Source of the DNA: Trema orientale
Taxonomy: Eukaryota; Streptophyta; Magnoliopsida; Rosales; Cannabaceae
DNA: 64,000 nt
Assembly: GCA_002914845.1 (NCBI GenBank)
Contig: JXTC01000635.1
Span: 6,023 to 70,022, forward strand
Direction of reading: 5' to 3'
How positions within the stretch are numbered: the stretch's first letter is position 1; each line of letters starts with the position of its first letter. The position numbers were made by a program, and so were the translations under genes. Below, piece after piece: positions 1 to 12,792 of this stretch. Below the pieces are notes generated by a model. That model was not told the DNA's origin. It searched no databases and worked only from the letters and a program-made list of their open reading frames with translations.

Positions 1-266
1 AAGAGACTGCATTATCTACTGAGATTTTGGCGTCTTTCTGCTTCGAGATGAGCAAAACTCACCACCTCTGACAGACCCCAAAATCTGACTTCTCTGACCT
101 CATAGTCGTCGTCATCACCATCATCCTCAACTCTGTAATCACTTTTGTTTTCGTTAAAAAAAAATATATTTTCTCTCATTTTCTTTCGTTATCTTTTCCG
201 TATTTTCTTGCTGAGAAAGCTGGCTGCTTTTTTGTGATTCAGTGAGCTGAGCTTGAGGAGGTGACC
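1..266 (+). promoter_or_regulatory. PEX14: PEX14 5' leader / proximal upstream region
   Basis: The 266 bases before the PEX14 start codon are pyrimidine-rich (runs of TTTTCTTTC and an A-run near 157-165), as is common in plant 5' leaders. No TATA box is obvious. The start context is GTGACCATGG, with G at +4, which is favourable for plant initiation. The transcription start may lie here or before the window begins. Confidence 0.5.
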
Positions 267-3200
267 ATGGCGACTGAATCCCAGGCTACTCCTCCTCCTC
301 CTCCTCCTCCTCCTCCAACTCCTGGTGACGAAAATACCCAGAAACCAGGTCTTTTTTTTTTTATTCTAATTCTTTCCAATTTTGGTTATTTTTAATGGGT
401 TTTCAATCGTTTGTAATCCCAGTTATTGCTTAGTTATTAATTTAATTTATAAAATTTATGGCATATAAATTTTCTTCAATCAAATGTGTGTGCAAGGAAT
501 AATTTTGAAAATTAACTGAAGTCCCAGCTACGAATTTTCATAATAATTCATATTCAATTCCAATCACATCATAGTTTATAATGGGTGAGAAGAAACTGTG
601 CTTCTTACTAGCTCTGTTGTACTTCTTTATGTTATAAACTGGTCATAAAGCTTTTTGCAAGTTTCATTGTGTTCATGTGTGCTTTTGCTTTGTTTGAATG
701 TAAAATAATCGATTAGAAGCCATTTTTTTCAATATCTTAGGTGAACTAAAAGTGTTTACTTTGCCAAGCATTTGTCAATATATATATATTTTTTTCAGTC
801 TTGTGATGGAGCGACTTCTAATTAGGCTTCACAATGCAAGTTATGACATAAACATCTCTGAATCATTTTGCTTTGCGTAGCGAAATACTACTACCGAGTC
901 GAATTAATTACGGAGTAATTGTGACTTCTAGAAAAAAACCGTACAAGTTATTGATTTGCACTATGTTTGTTGTGGATTTGGCTATGTTCTCTTGATATAT
1001 TTTAGTTTTTAGCTCTCATTCTATAGTCATAAGTATATAGTGTGATTTTTCTCATTCCCGAGTGTTTTGCTTATTTGCTTAAGCTATATATTAAAGATGA
1101 CAGTACTGTTTCTTAACTTAAACAGCAGGTCTCACACAACCAAGTCCAACAACTGAGAATCAACAAAATGTCCAGGCTGAGGCTAATAAGCAAGCTTCTC
1201 CAACGTCTGTGTTTGTGAACTCAGAACCAATGCGAGAGGAACAAGTGCAGAATGCAGTGAAATTCCTTTCACACCCAAAAGTTAGGGGCTCTCCAGTAAT
1301 GTACAGGCGATCTTTCCTTGAGAAGAAGGGCCTCACGAAGGAGGAGATAGATGAAGCGTTTCGGCGTGTTCCTGTAAGCAAGTATTTCTTTTGCAAATTT
1401 AGACTATTATAGCATCTTACTACTGATAATCTTTCATCATTTTTCAAGTTGTTTACTGATATACTTTCACAAATTGCAGGACCCCCCTCCAAGTGTACAA
1501 ACTGCTGGTGTGAATCAAGGTAATTTGCTAGCCTAGGGATTCTAGGTTGGACCAGAGTTTCTCAACTTATCACATAACTAATAGTTGTTATTGTTGGTTT
1601 ATTATTGTTTTTAATTTTCTTGTAAATAAAAAAAATTGCTTTAAGAACTAGAGTAATGATTTTATGTCTAACATAGCAGATGGACAGAAGACATCATCTA
1701 GCATTCAGACACAAACCTCAGCACAAGCTCTGCAAACTGCAGCAGCTGCTCCTACCAATGCAATTCCCCCTGTGGCTTCCATAACACGTTCTCGCTTTCA
1801 TTGGTCTCATGCTGTTCTTGCTGTAGGATTATTGGCTGTTTCAGGAGCTGGAACAGCTGTAATAATTAAGGTATTGAGATTTGACCAGTCTCCTATACTG
1901 TCCAACAAGTGAGATATGATAATGGCCTGATCCTATCCTCCATGATATAGTGCTATAATTTTTCTTGTAGTGAACTGTTATGCTTCTTGTCCCTAAATTC
2001 CCTCAGCAAACTAACATTTTGCTTCCATGGTGTTTGTTACCTTGTGACACTTTCTGTGTTCTAGAATGCTGTTATTCCTAGACTAAAGTCGTGGATACGC
2101 AAGGTTGTCTCGGAAGATGAAAATGACTCGGAGAAGGCAGATTCTAAACCAAGTTTAGCAGAGGAAGCAGCAGCTGCTGCAAAAGCAGCTGCAGCTGCGG
2201 CAGCTGATGTGGCGAAAGCGAGCCAGGAAATGATGAGTTCAAAGAATGAAGGTGGAGTGGTGATTCTAGCCTATTTTATCTTGCATGATATCTTCAATCG
2301 GTCTTCATAATTTGGATTTGTTGTTTCCTTTTTTTGCTTATCCTTTGATGAGTACTGCACCTTTTCTGTACTTGTTTCAGAGAGGAGATACTTTGGGGAG
2401 CTTATGAATATGTTAGATGTACAAGTGCAAGAAATGAAGTCGATGAGTAATTCCATAAGGAAACTGGAAGGTACAAACAAATTGCTTTATGATCGAAATA
2501 GTAGATATGATCAGTGTCCCGCCCTTGAAGATATTTATCATGGTTGTTGTAGATTAGTTGTTGATATCTTCTTGGTTCTTGTTAATATGCTGTCTAATTG
2601 TTCTTTTTGCATAATTATCAGGTGAAACAAATGCGCTTAGGAGAACCTCTCTCATTGACCAAGAAGACCATCAAATCAATGTCAGCAGCTCAAAGGTTAG
2701 TTCAATATAGGCATAAATTAAACGGTTCATGATCTTGAAAGCAGTCACGATTCACAATCTGTCTTGTTCAGTTGTTGGGGTTTTCACTGTACTTTTTTCT
2801 TTTACAGAAATCATATGTTAATGGCAAGGGAGACTACGACTCACGTTCAGGTTGTTCTCCTACTTTTACTATTGCTTCATTATCAATTAACAATTCTAAT
2901 GGAATAGTACAAGATTCAGACAATTACAATTTTCTGTACAGTTAGATCTGCCTCACCTCCTGCATCTGCAGAGCCATCAGCTGCACCTCATCCAAAGTCT
3001 TATATGGACGTAAGTTGTTTTCTAGATCTTTTTGGCCTAAAAGTGTTTCCTTAGGAATTAATGTTCAGTTATTACTTGTGTTTTGAGCTATCTTGAGAGC
3101 TTTGCCTTAGACGTTCTTTAGCATTTAAATCAGTCTTTAAGGAGCATGTAAACGCCTCAAATTTATTATCCTGTTTCTGCAGTTTTTGTAAAAATCTAGT

Positions 3201-4304
3201 TTATAGATTATAGCGATAAGATATAACACTCAACTCCTTCTTGTGGATTTCCTTGTATCTAAATTCGCTTGAATAGCTGGTTCACTTTTTCTTTTGCTCC
3301 CCAGGAGGGGGAAAAAAANGTCTTCGTTCTGGGAAAAGTGGTATATTGGTTTGATGTTTATAATAATGATTTTATAGCCAGAGATGTTTTACTACTGATT
3401 TGCATTTCTATATTTTGTTGCTTTGGATTAGTGTGGATCCTACTTGGTTAACTATTTTCATGTTGCAGATTATGGCCATGGTTCAAAGAGGGGAGAAACC
3501 TTCTAATATCAGGGTAATCTACTATTGGTACTTATAGAGATCAGCTTAGTTTGAGTTAATGCTTAACCTTTTGTCTTTCTGGATACACTGGCAGGAGATC
3601 AATGATTCACCTCCAAACCCTAATCAACAACCATCAAATCCTCGGTTAGCACCTAGGGCTAAGGTGAGCTTTTGATGAACCTTTTTATCCCCTCCAAATT
3701 CATGTTTCATTTGGATACCAAAAGGGGAAAGATATCATCAAATGAAGAAATAAATTCACAAGTCCTGTGGTATTTGCACCGAATTAAATTGATTAATGCT
3801 CTGTCTCCTCTTGAGTAGCCTTGGGAGGTTAGTCTGGCCCAGAGCTACCAAAGTCAGGTAATTCAGTCTCAAGCAAGCATTGAAGGCTTGAATTCCAATC
3901 CGCAAGACAATGGGCTTGGCTATTCGTCAAATGGAGATAGTTCAGTGCCTTGGTGGCAACGAAAGAATCCAAGGATCACCGAGATTGAAAATGAAGACGA
4001 ATTCAAGACCGGGTCTTATGGTGCCCAAACCAGTGAACAACCAATTAGGCGTTCATGGGTTCCTCCCCAGCCACCCCCAGTTGCAATGCCAGAAGCTGCT
4101 GAAGCCATCCGAAGGCCAAAATCTTTAGCACAGAAAGAACCTTCGGCTGATGATCAGCTGGAAGCACGGCCATCAGATGGTACCGATGAGTTGCAGAGAA
4201 TAACAAAAATATCTGAATCTGGAGGCGCAGTCGAAATTAATGGTGGGAGCTCAGTGATGAACTCAAGTGAGATACAAGAAGCTAAAGACGAAATTTATGG
4301 GTGA
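267..4304 (+). CDS. PEX14: Peroxisomal membrane docking protein PEX14 (peroxin-14), 12 exons
   Basis: PEX14 is the peroxisomal membrane docking protein that receives the cargo receptor PEX5, together with PEX13. Exons read by hand: 267-348, 1129-1373, 1480-1519, 1680-1870, 2065-2251, 2381-2470, 2622-2695, 2808-2850, 2942-3009, 3469-3513, 3595-3663, 3819-4304. The sum is 1620 nt (539 aa), close to the roughly 500 aa of plant PEX14. Residues 9-17 are a proline run. Residues about 55-109 are the conserved Pex14 N-domain (starting VFVNSEPMREEQV; later GSPVMYRRSFLEKKGLT), which binds PEX5 WxxxF motifs in known homologues. Residues about 163-186 are a hydrophobic segment (HAVLAVGLLAVSGAGTAVII) fitting the single membrane span. 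Exon 5 holds an alanine-rich, coiled-coil-prone stretch; the C-terminus is polar and low in complexity, as in the family. The acceptor of exon 2 is a NAGNAG site (1126 or 1129). The N at 3319 lies in an intron. Confidence 0.93.
290..317 (+). repeat. (CCT)n trinucleotide repeat coding a poly-proline run
   Basis: Eight CCT codons plus one CCA encode nine consecutive prolines near the PEX14 N-terminus (residues 9-17). A pure codon repeat like this is prone to length change between individuals. It lies outside the conserved Pex14 domain. Confidence 0.85.
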
Positions 4305-7300
4305 TCTGAGTAACCAGCTTTGTCTGAGGTATTTATATGCTACTTATATCCATAGTGCTGCCAAAAATAGTTTTTTCTAACTTAAAACCCATCTATTTCA
4401 GAATTTCCAAGCTACCGTTGATATAAGATCTGTATGGTTTCTTATCGAGAATAAAAGGGGGAAACAATATATATTATCAGGAATTCATGAGTTTGATTTA
4501 GGATGCATCTTTTGATTGTAAAGTATATTAGCCCTCGATACCATGTCCATGGTATTGGGCAAAGCTCAATTTTGAGCAAGCTCTTTTGCTTTGAAACTCA
4601 CACATGTCCTGCCTGCGTAATTTTATATTGCCAGGGCAATTAATGATGCACAATGAACAGAATCGTAAGGAGTTTTTCTTCACATTGAAACCTAGCTTCC
4701 TGAAGTGGGCTTTGTAGAGCTGGACACTATCAATCTACTCAGCCCCACCACTCGTCTTGGAGTGCATGAGAAGCATACACGTTTTCATTCCAACTCCCTT
4801 ATTTACGCGTTTTTGTTGTATTGCTACTTGCTGCTATATTTATATAATCACTTATAATATAAGTTGACTTTGTTATTTTAGTAATAATGTTTTTGGTCAG
4901 GTCTTGGAGTTCATAGTGGCTTACTGGGAATTGTTTCTTATCGTAACCGCAGAAGTTCTATGTTAGATTTTCAGACTGTTCGACGTGGAAGCATTCAGAC
5001 ACTGGTATTACTATATCACTCATCACTGCATGATGCATCTATTTGATGTTAAAGTCTATCTGTTCCGAGGATCCCAACTCATGTTGGGCTTGCCTACATA
5101 AGTCAACCTCATGATTTATTGATCATCAAAAACTGTTGTATCTTAAATAACGTTTGTTATGCTTTTTAAGTTGTGAGACTGCATATAGAAAATAATGGAA
5201 AGAAAAGAATTTCCTTTCGGGTAACACATCCGTCTTCTAAGCAAAAAAGAGTTTTATATCGAAGAGACTTCGAATTCATTACATTTGTTTGATGCTGTGT
5301 CAAGTTTTAGTTTCTTCTAGAACCACACACTGACATATATATTTTGATCAAGCACAAAAGATGAATTGTCTAGTTGCCATGGTATTTTATACGAGAGTGT
5401 TTTAGGAAATATTCACTAATATTGCTTCTCATTGTCAGATAACATGCGAATCGAACAAATTACACGAAGTTTTTTGAAATTTAAAAGCATAAGGACTTTC
5501 ATCAACTCTGAAAAGATCGTATATTCAATCGAACAATAGACGTGCGCTGTACGGCTATTTTACTATTGTTGTGTTTTGACATGCACCAACGTGTTCATTT
5601 TTCATTTTTTTTTTCTTTTTAAAAAAAAAAAAATTAATCCAATGAAGTTCCTACTAATGTAGGCTATAAGACATTTGGCTATGCTTTTCTTCTGTACGTT
5701 TCATTTCAACTGTTGGTGAAGCACTATGGTTGTGACCCCCATCTTGACAATGCTTTAGTGGCAGTTTGGTAGATTATTTCTTTTATTAAAACCAGGCCAA
5801 CTTATTGTGGTGGAGGATCTTCTTTGAAACCACGGTGATCAGATACCTTAAATTAAAATAGTCGAAAGAGACCGTCACTCTGAAGAGATTATTATTATTA
5901 TTATTATGCTATTCATCTTATCTTAACTGCTTTTCCAACGTAAGAGCGCAAATTATAAGAGAGAGAAGAAAAATAATAATAGTGAGCAAGCCGGTCCAGT
6001 AGAACAGTAGATAAAATTATAAATGAAAACAATACAAGTGTCGCATGTTTAGAACATTCTCCACGTGAAAACAAGAAATTTGTCTCACAAAATAATGTCC
6101 TTTTCTCATATTATCCGCATCTCTTACTCATGTACAATTTGCTCCTCTCTCTCTCCGTCTTTTTTAAAATAATAATAATAATAATAATAAATGTGTTGTA
6201 GGATTATTAATGTTGTGATACTGTTAAGGTCTATATGATCAGATGACCCCAAAGCCAAGAACCATGGGATATAGTACTTATTGATCATGTAAAGATTCCA
6301 AATGCAATGTTTAATATTGAAGAAAAAGGTCGTTTTTCATGCAGATCATGTAGTGGATGAAATTCAAAGAGGACAAAGTGCTAGTTGTTGAAAGGACATT
6401 GATGGCTTTATCTCATCTTTTGTATGCATGTGTCTTCAACTTAAAACATGTTTTTTCTGACCTGAAAGAGCTTTCCTTTTTTTTTTTTTCCCTTTTTTTT
6501 TAAGGGAAGAAAATGTTTTTATGAAATTATTGCTAGTATAGCTTGATGGCAACCACATATTATCTTAATGTAAAAGAGGGGGTTTTTTTTTTTTTTTTCT
6601 TTTTTTGGTAATGTCGAGTACTTGATACCTAATTAGCTCTTTAAGCAAACAGTGTAAAATATGTCAACCTCTTTGAGTCTTTGAGTTGTGACAGCCAAAA
6701 GCTTAAAAAAACTTATTTCAACGTCTTGTGGGTTGTAACAGCCAAAAGTTTTCAGTATGCTTTCTAAAAAATAATAGTAAAAAGAAAAAAAAATTCACGA
6801 TGTTTAGTCTTTTTTAAATCATATTTTTTTAGTAAAATTTTAGAAAAAAAAATGTATCTTTTAAGCTATTAAATTTACCAGGTTTATATAAAATGGTCAA
6901 AAATTAGAATATAAAATTGCTGAAAAGAACATTTTTACTTTTTAAAATCATATAATATAAAGAATCTTTTTGTATTTAAAAGTTGCCATACTTGAATTTT
7001 TTAAGTTACATATTATTTACTCGGATAGATAGTTGTCTTTCAGCTGTTTCTATGATTACCAATCGACAATTTTAAAAGTAAAGACATCTTTTTTAATGAT
7101 TTTAAATATCTAGTGAAATTTGATAAGAAAACATAAATAAAATATTATATTTTTTAAAAAGGTAAATAAAATGCTTTATTTGATGTTAATAAAAAGATGT
7201 GGATTTTTTTTCTTTTTTTTTTGGAAAAAAGCTAAAAGTCATGGATTTGTTTTGATACATGACAATACATAAAAGAGAATGAATTCGTAACTAAAAGTAA

Positions 7301-8410
7301 ACTTTTTTTCCTTATCTGTAAGTACAATTTGATTAACCTTCAAACAAAGCACTAATAAAAGCCTATATAAGGAAATGTATCTTCCAACGTATAAATCCGT
7401 GATCTATGTTATTAAATCAGACCATAATCCGGTTTATACTTAACAACAAAATACCACAGGAATCAAAAGTTTTCTTTATTTGATATATAAACATCAAAAT
7501 TATCGATTTTCATATTTATTATGCACCATAAATAAATATTTTGGACACATTATGAAAGAATCTAATGGCATAAACAGAAGACGTCTAACCAAATATGCTA
7601 ATAGCTAATAGAGTTTTTTGCACCCTTACTTCCTAAATTTGTCGAGGATCCGCAATACTTACTAGGATTTTTTTGCAAGCATACTCCCTAAATTTGTCGT
7701 GAATTAGCAAAATGGTCTATAAAAAATAGAAATTTAGAATCATGTCTTCAGATTTTACATACTAGTCTCCTAAATTTGTGACGGATTATTGATATAATTG
7801 CCCCTGAATTCATCATTAATTCACAAAATTGTCTGCGTTTCGAACGTAGATTGACAGATCGCCCCCTCAGAACGCAATGCCAAGTTCCGTCATCACAAGA
7901 ATAACCGCCACTAAAAAGTTTTGGGGTTAAATGCCAATGTCTCTAAATTCAAGGGTGTGATTGCAAAAAGAAAATTTTTTAACAACCATGTTGGCTAAAC
8001 GTGCTACTTAATGGTCGTTTGGGCTTGAACGACGTGTCGTATGTGGCTTCTGATGACGTGAAAGAATCCACTTTTTGCCGTTAGTTGACTGGTTTCGGGA
8101 CTGGTCCATTCACTCGTCGTGTCCTTTGGTTTCGTCCTTATTCTCTAGTGTAGTCCCCACCTTCCCCCGCCTTGCATTATTTACTAGAACGCCACCATTT
8201 GCAGGCCACAAAAAATACTTGAGCTTTATTTGAATAAAAAGTTAAAAAAGAAAAACCAACCTTTGTGCAATTCTAAGAGACCCCGGATAGGAAAAAAAAG
8301 TTGGGTCTTTCAATTTTGTGGATTTGTTTCTTTCTGGGATTTGTGTTCTTTGGTTTTGTGGAGTTTGGGCCAAATAGTGGAGCAGAAAATTTGGAAAGGG
8401 TAGAGTTTGA
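4305..8410. other. PEX14-DXR intergenic region
   Basis: About 4.1 kb with no gene I can support. The first 200 bases should be PEX14 3' UTR; an AATAAA lies near 4451. The rest is AT-rich with homopolymer runs (5610-5632, 6477-6500, 6580-6605) and short ATT/AAT microsatellites (5888-5905, 6168-6190). A repetitive element probably occupies 7610-7985. The last 400 bases are the DXR promoter and leader, with a TGACGTG bZIP-type core at about 8055. Confidence 0.6.
7610..7985. repeat. Probable non-autonomous repeat element with imperfect terminal inverted repeats
   Basis: The block starts with TTTTTTGCACCCTTA..CCTAAATTT, and its far end (CTCTAAATTCAAGGGTGTGATTGCAAAAAG) reads as a loose inverted copy of that start. 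Inside, the phrase CCTAAATTTGT(C/G) recurs at about 7632, 7690 and 7771. It differs in texture from its surroundings. Family unknown and borders approximate. Confidence 0.35.
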
Positions 8411-11400
8411 ATGGCTCTGAATTTGTTATCCCCAGCTGAAGTTAAGGCCATCTCCTTTTTGGATACCAGCAAGTCCAGCCGCCTAGCTAAGCTTACAGGT
8501 TTTAGTTCTAATCTTAATGTTCTTTCTGTTTGTTTCCTAAGAAAATTGGAGGGAAACTACCCAAAGTGAAGGTTTTATTTTGGGAAGTTATGTACTCGGC
8601 TCAACTGGGTTAAAGTAGTTTTTGTTTGTTATGTAATTGATTGCTATTGAATTCTTGCTTATACTCTAAAATTCATGTCCCAACAAGTTAATCTATGTTT
8701 TGTGTGTAGAGTAAAGAAAATGATTCTCATGTTATTGCTTAAGACATGTAGTTGTGAGTCATTTCTAGCATTAAAGGCAGAATGCCTATTATCTATTTGA
8801 TTATTACCAGCTCAATTTTGGGTTTCAATTCTAATGACAGTACTATTTTCTGAGGTTCTGATGGATTTGATATTCCAAGAGTGTTGCTCCCATAAATTTT
8901 TGCGTTGGACTTAAGCTTGAGTATGTGCCATTATTTAATTTGTTTTTCTTTAGGTGGGATTGCTTTGCAGAGAAAGGACTGCAGAGCACCATTTCGGAGA
9001 AGAGTTAATTGTTCGGTACAGCAACCTCCTCCAGCTTGGCCGGGAAGAGCTGTTCTGGAGCCTGGTCGCAGTACTTGGGATGGCCCAAAACCTATCTCTG
9101 TGCTTGGCTCTACTGGTTCTATAGGAACTCAGGTATTATTTGAAGCAATTAAGCTAAGAAAAGAAAAATAAATTTCATCTGCGTGATTGACAATGTCTAT
9201 TTTACTTGGAAGACCTTTCTGGATGTTCTTTGTTGAACATAGTTCCTGTTTTTGACTTTGTGAAATAAGAAAACTGGGGCTGAACGCTGATGGCATGCTA
9301 CGATAAACTTAATTTGGAAAAAGGAAATGGTAAAACAATTCGTGCATTTTTAAGTAGTGAACAAAAAATGTGAAATGCCCCCAATTCTAGTTGTAGACTT
9401 AGGAGTTGCTTATATTATGTAACCAGTTCGTGAAAAGAATTTTTTCTTAGTTCTGTAACTCTCGAAACTAATATTGGTCACTCTTATATATGTATATATA
9501 TATATATATATCAACAGTAATCACATTTAACTATGATCATAGTTCCAAACTATGATCTCTACTTAAATTAGAGCTATCCATTTTAAGAGTGGGATTTCTA
9601 GATGTTGTATTTAGAGCTGAAGTGGAGTCTGCATTGACCTTGTTCTCTTTCTACAGGCCCTTTTGTTTAAAATGGGAAGAAAAGTGCAGTTTATGTGTTT
9701 GGTTAAGCAAGATTTTAGTTTCTCTTTTGTTTTCGCTCTTTTTGTAATTTGCTTAGAACTAGTGTATGTTGATTTTCAGACACTTGATATAGTGGCAGAG
9801 AATCCAGATAAATTCAGAATAGTGGGACTTGCAGCTGGTTCAAATGTAACTCTACTTGCAGATCAGGTATTCTGTGAACCTGAACCAAGTCATTTGATAA
9901 CGTCACTGGGTACTGATCCAACATAACCAAGAGCCATAGTATGCGGCGGTTTAGAGATTCATAAGCTTTTCATTCATGCTTTAGTTGATCATTTTGACAG
10001 GTGAAGAGGTTTAGACCTCAAATAGTCGCAGTTAGAAATGAAGCACTAGTTGGTGAACTAAAAGAGGCGTTAGCTGATGTCAATGAAAAGCCTGAGATTA
10101 TTCCTGGGGAGCAAGGAGTGATTGAGGTGACCTTGTATCTAACTCCCTTCTGTCGATAAAACTCATCCTTTTTCATTATAAAATTTCGATTATAATTTCC
10201 TTTCAGAAAAATTTGACTATAATTTATCCTTTTAGGTTGCCCGGCACCCAGATGCAGTCACAGTAGTTACAGGAATTGTAGGTTGTGCAGGATTACAGGT
10301 AAGTTTATAAAGGTTATGAAACACATACTAAGTTGAATATGTTAAAAATTTATGCTACGTGCCATTTATGTGGATATTAAGAATTCTGCAGATGCTAGCA
10401 TGTATTTGATATATTGTCTACTGCAGCTTAAGTGTTCTTGCTATTAGCATGTACTTCTTACTGTAAACGAGAGAATTTAAAATAAAGCAACATATTGCTT
10501 ATAATAACATTAATAGCCAGCTGAAGTATATCCTCTTCTTTTTTTTTTTCCTTTCCTTAGCCTACAGTTGCTGCAATTGAGGCGGGGAAAGACATAGCTT
10601 TAGCCAATAAAGAGACCCTGATTGCTGGAGGTCCTTTCATCCTTCCGCTTGCTCACAAGCATAATATAAAAATTCTTCCTGCTGATTCAGAACATTCAGC
10701 AATATTTCAGGTACATAAACATGCTAATGTTGATAGCCTGGTGGATCTTGTCTGCAATTTAGAATGTTTCCATTACATCTATTACAACCTTCTTGTCATT
10801 AAGTGAAGGATCTGTAAATACAACTACCTGCTTCATCATATATCTAACACTTCCGTGAACGTTTCACTATTGTGCCCCCTAATTCAATTCTCGTCTCTAC
10901 AAGTGAATCTTAGAGGAATCTGCTTTCTCAGTGTATCCAGGGTTTGTCGGATGGTGCACTGCGGCGTATCATTTTGACAGCGTCTGGAGGTGCTTTCAGG
11001 TGTGAAATCATAGTATAAATAGAATTTTAGTCTTGAAAAATTGATGTAAACCAGTTTTGCAGATTTGTGTGGTTATTTAGGACATTGAATGTTTTATTTT
11101 TAATTTTTGGAATTAGGGGACCTGGATTTAGTACTTAATGATGATCAGTAATTTATCTTTTGGTACTTGATTGTTTTTTATGAACTAAATGGCCTGCATG
11201 AATTATTGATCTTCAAATTTTCTTCTAGATTGTAGGATCTTCTATTGTCCTTTGAATAGGAGAAACTAAAAAATTTGAAATTCAAATACCTTTCTTATGT
11301 AATGCATTATTTTGATCATTTAAGAACTCTTTGGATCTGTGTAGTCATTATATATGATCTGCAGTCTGACTGCCAATATTGGCAATTTTTTTAGCTCTGA

Positions 11401-12792
11401 AATTTGTGGATACAGATTCTGATAGAACATTCTATTTTAACTTTGTTATGACAGGGATTGGCCAGTTGATAAGTTGAAAGAAGTTAAGGTTGCTGATGCA
11501 CTGAAACATCCAAACTGGAATATGGGGAAGAAAATCACTGTTGACTCTGCTACCCTTTTCAATAAGGTTTGATACTTGTGCTTATGCATTTCGGATAGAA
11601 AACACCTTGTTGTTTGTGAATGTACTTTCTGTTTCATTTTCAATTGCGAGTAGTAAACAAAAAGTTCTATTTTATTCTAACAGGGTTTGGAAGTCATTGA
11701 AGCTCATTATCTATTTGGAGCAGACTATGACAATATTGAGATCGTGATTCATCCACAATCCATTATACACTCTATGGTTGAAACACAGGTATAGGCTTAA
11801 ACTATGTGGTCTTGGATGCTTCTGTTCTCAGTTTGTAAAAGAATATGCAAACTAAAGAGTGGAGTAGTTTGTACAGGCTTATCTTACGTTCAATTGTTTT
11901 CCAGGATTCATCTGTTCTTGCACAGTTGGGATGGCCCGACATGCGGTTACCAATTCTCTATACCATGTCGTGGCCAGACAGAATCTATTGCTCCGAAGTA
12001 ACTTGGCCTCGACTTGATCTTTGCAAGTAATTGACCTTTTCCAGGCATCTCTTTTATTCCACATATGTTTTATTCAAAGATATGCCACTCATTCTGCTGA
12101 AATTCAGTCTTACTTATATACTAGAGAGTCTGTTCTTGAACTTTTTCTTATCTAAAAGATGTGAATTTTGGATAATTTTTAGATTTAATGTTAACTGGGC
12201 TTTTTATTTCAGTTGTCTTCCATAAGTTTCTTACTGAAAGTTGTACATTTACGATTGCTGGATGTCTTTTTTTTTGTTTTTTTTTTTTTCAGTTCTATTC
12301 TTGCTTCTGTTTCATAAGTGTTGAAATGGCTTGTGATATTTGATGCAGGCTTGGCTCACTAACTTTTAAATCTCCTGACAACAAAAAATACCCATCCATG
12401 AATCTTGCCTATGCTGCCGGACGTGCTGGGGGCACCATGACTGGAGTTCTCAGTGCAGCAAATGAGAAAGCTGTAGAATTGTTTATCGATGAAAAGTAGG
12501 TTTCGTGTTTCTTCCTCGTACTCCATTGATAAAAAATGTTCCACTTCAATTTTCATATTATCTATCAGTAATCCGCTCTCTGGTGCTGCCTTCCTCATTC
12601 GAAATCATATTCCATGTTTTCAGGATCGGCTATCTTGACATCTTCAAAGTTGTCGAGCTAACATGCGACAAGCACCAGTCGGAAATGGTGGCTTCACCGT
12701 CCCTTGAGGAAATTATACATTATGACTTGTGGGCTCGAGACTATGCAGCTACTCTGCAGAGCTCTTCCAGTCCTAGTCCTGTTCCAGCATGA
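8411..12792 (+). CDS. DXR: 1-deoxy-D-xylulose 5-phosphate reductoisomerase (DXR), plastid, 12 exons
   Basis: DXR converts 1-deoxy-D-xylulose 5-phosphate to 2-C-methyl-D-erythritol 4-phosphate with NADPH, the committed step of the plastid MEP pathway. Exons: 8411-8498, 8954-9132, 9780-9866, 10001-10126, 10236-10298, 10561-10710, 10932-10999, 11455-11566, 11684-11788, 11905-12026, 12349-12495, 12624-12792. The sum is 1416 nt (471 aa), the usual plant length. Residues 1 to about 50 are the transit peptide (start [18 protein letters not shown]); [10 protein letters not shown] at 54-63 marks the plant-specific start of the mature enzyme. GSTGSIGTQ at 81-89 is the NADPH-binding loop; ADSEHS at 222-227 carries metal- and substrate-binding Asp/Glu; [11 protein letters not shown] and the [19 protein letters not shown] stretch form the active-site region. 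All introns I checked are GT-AG and phases close. No truncation or key-residue loss seen. Confidence 0.96.

Noticed and set aside
9663-9926. 87-codon frame overlapping a DXR exon
   Set aside because: Read-through of DXR intron 2, exon 3 and intron 3; the true exon is 9780-9866.
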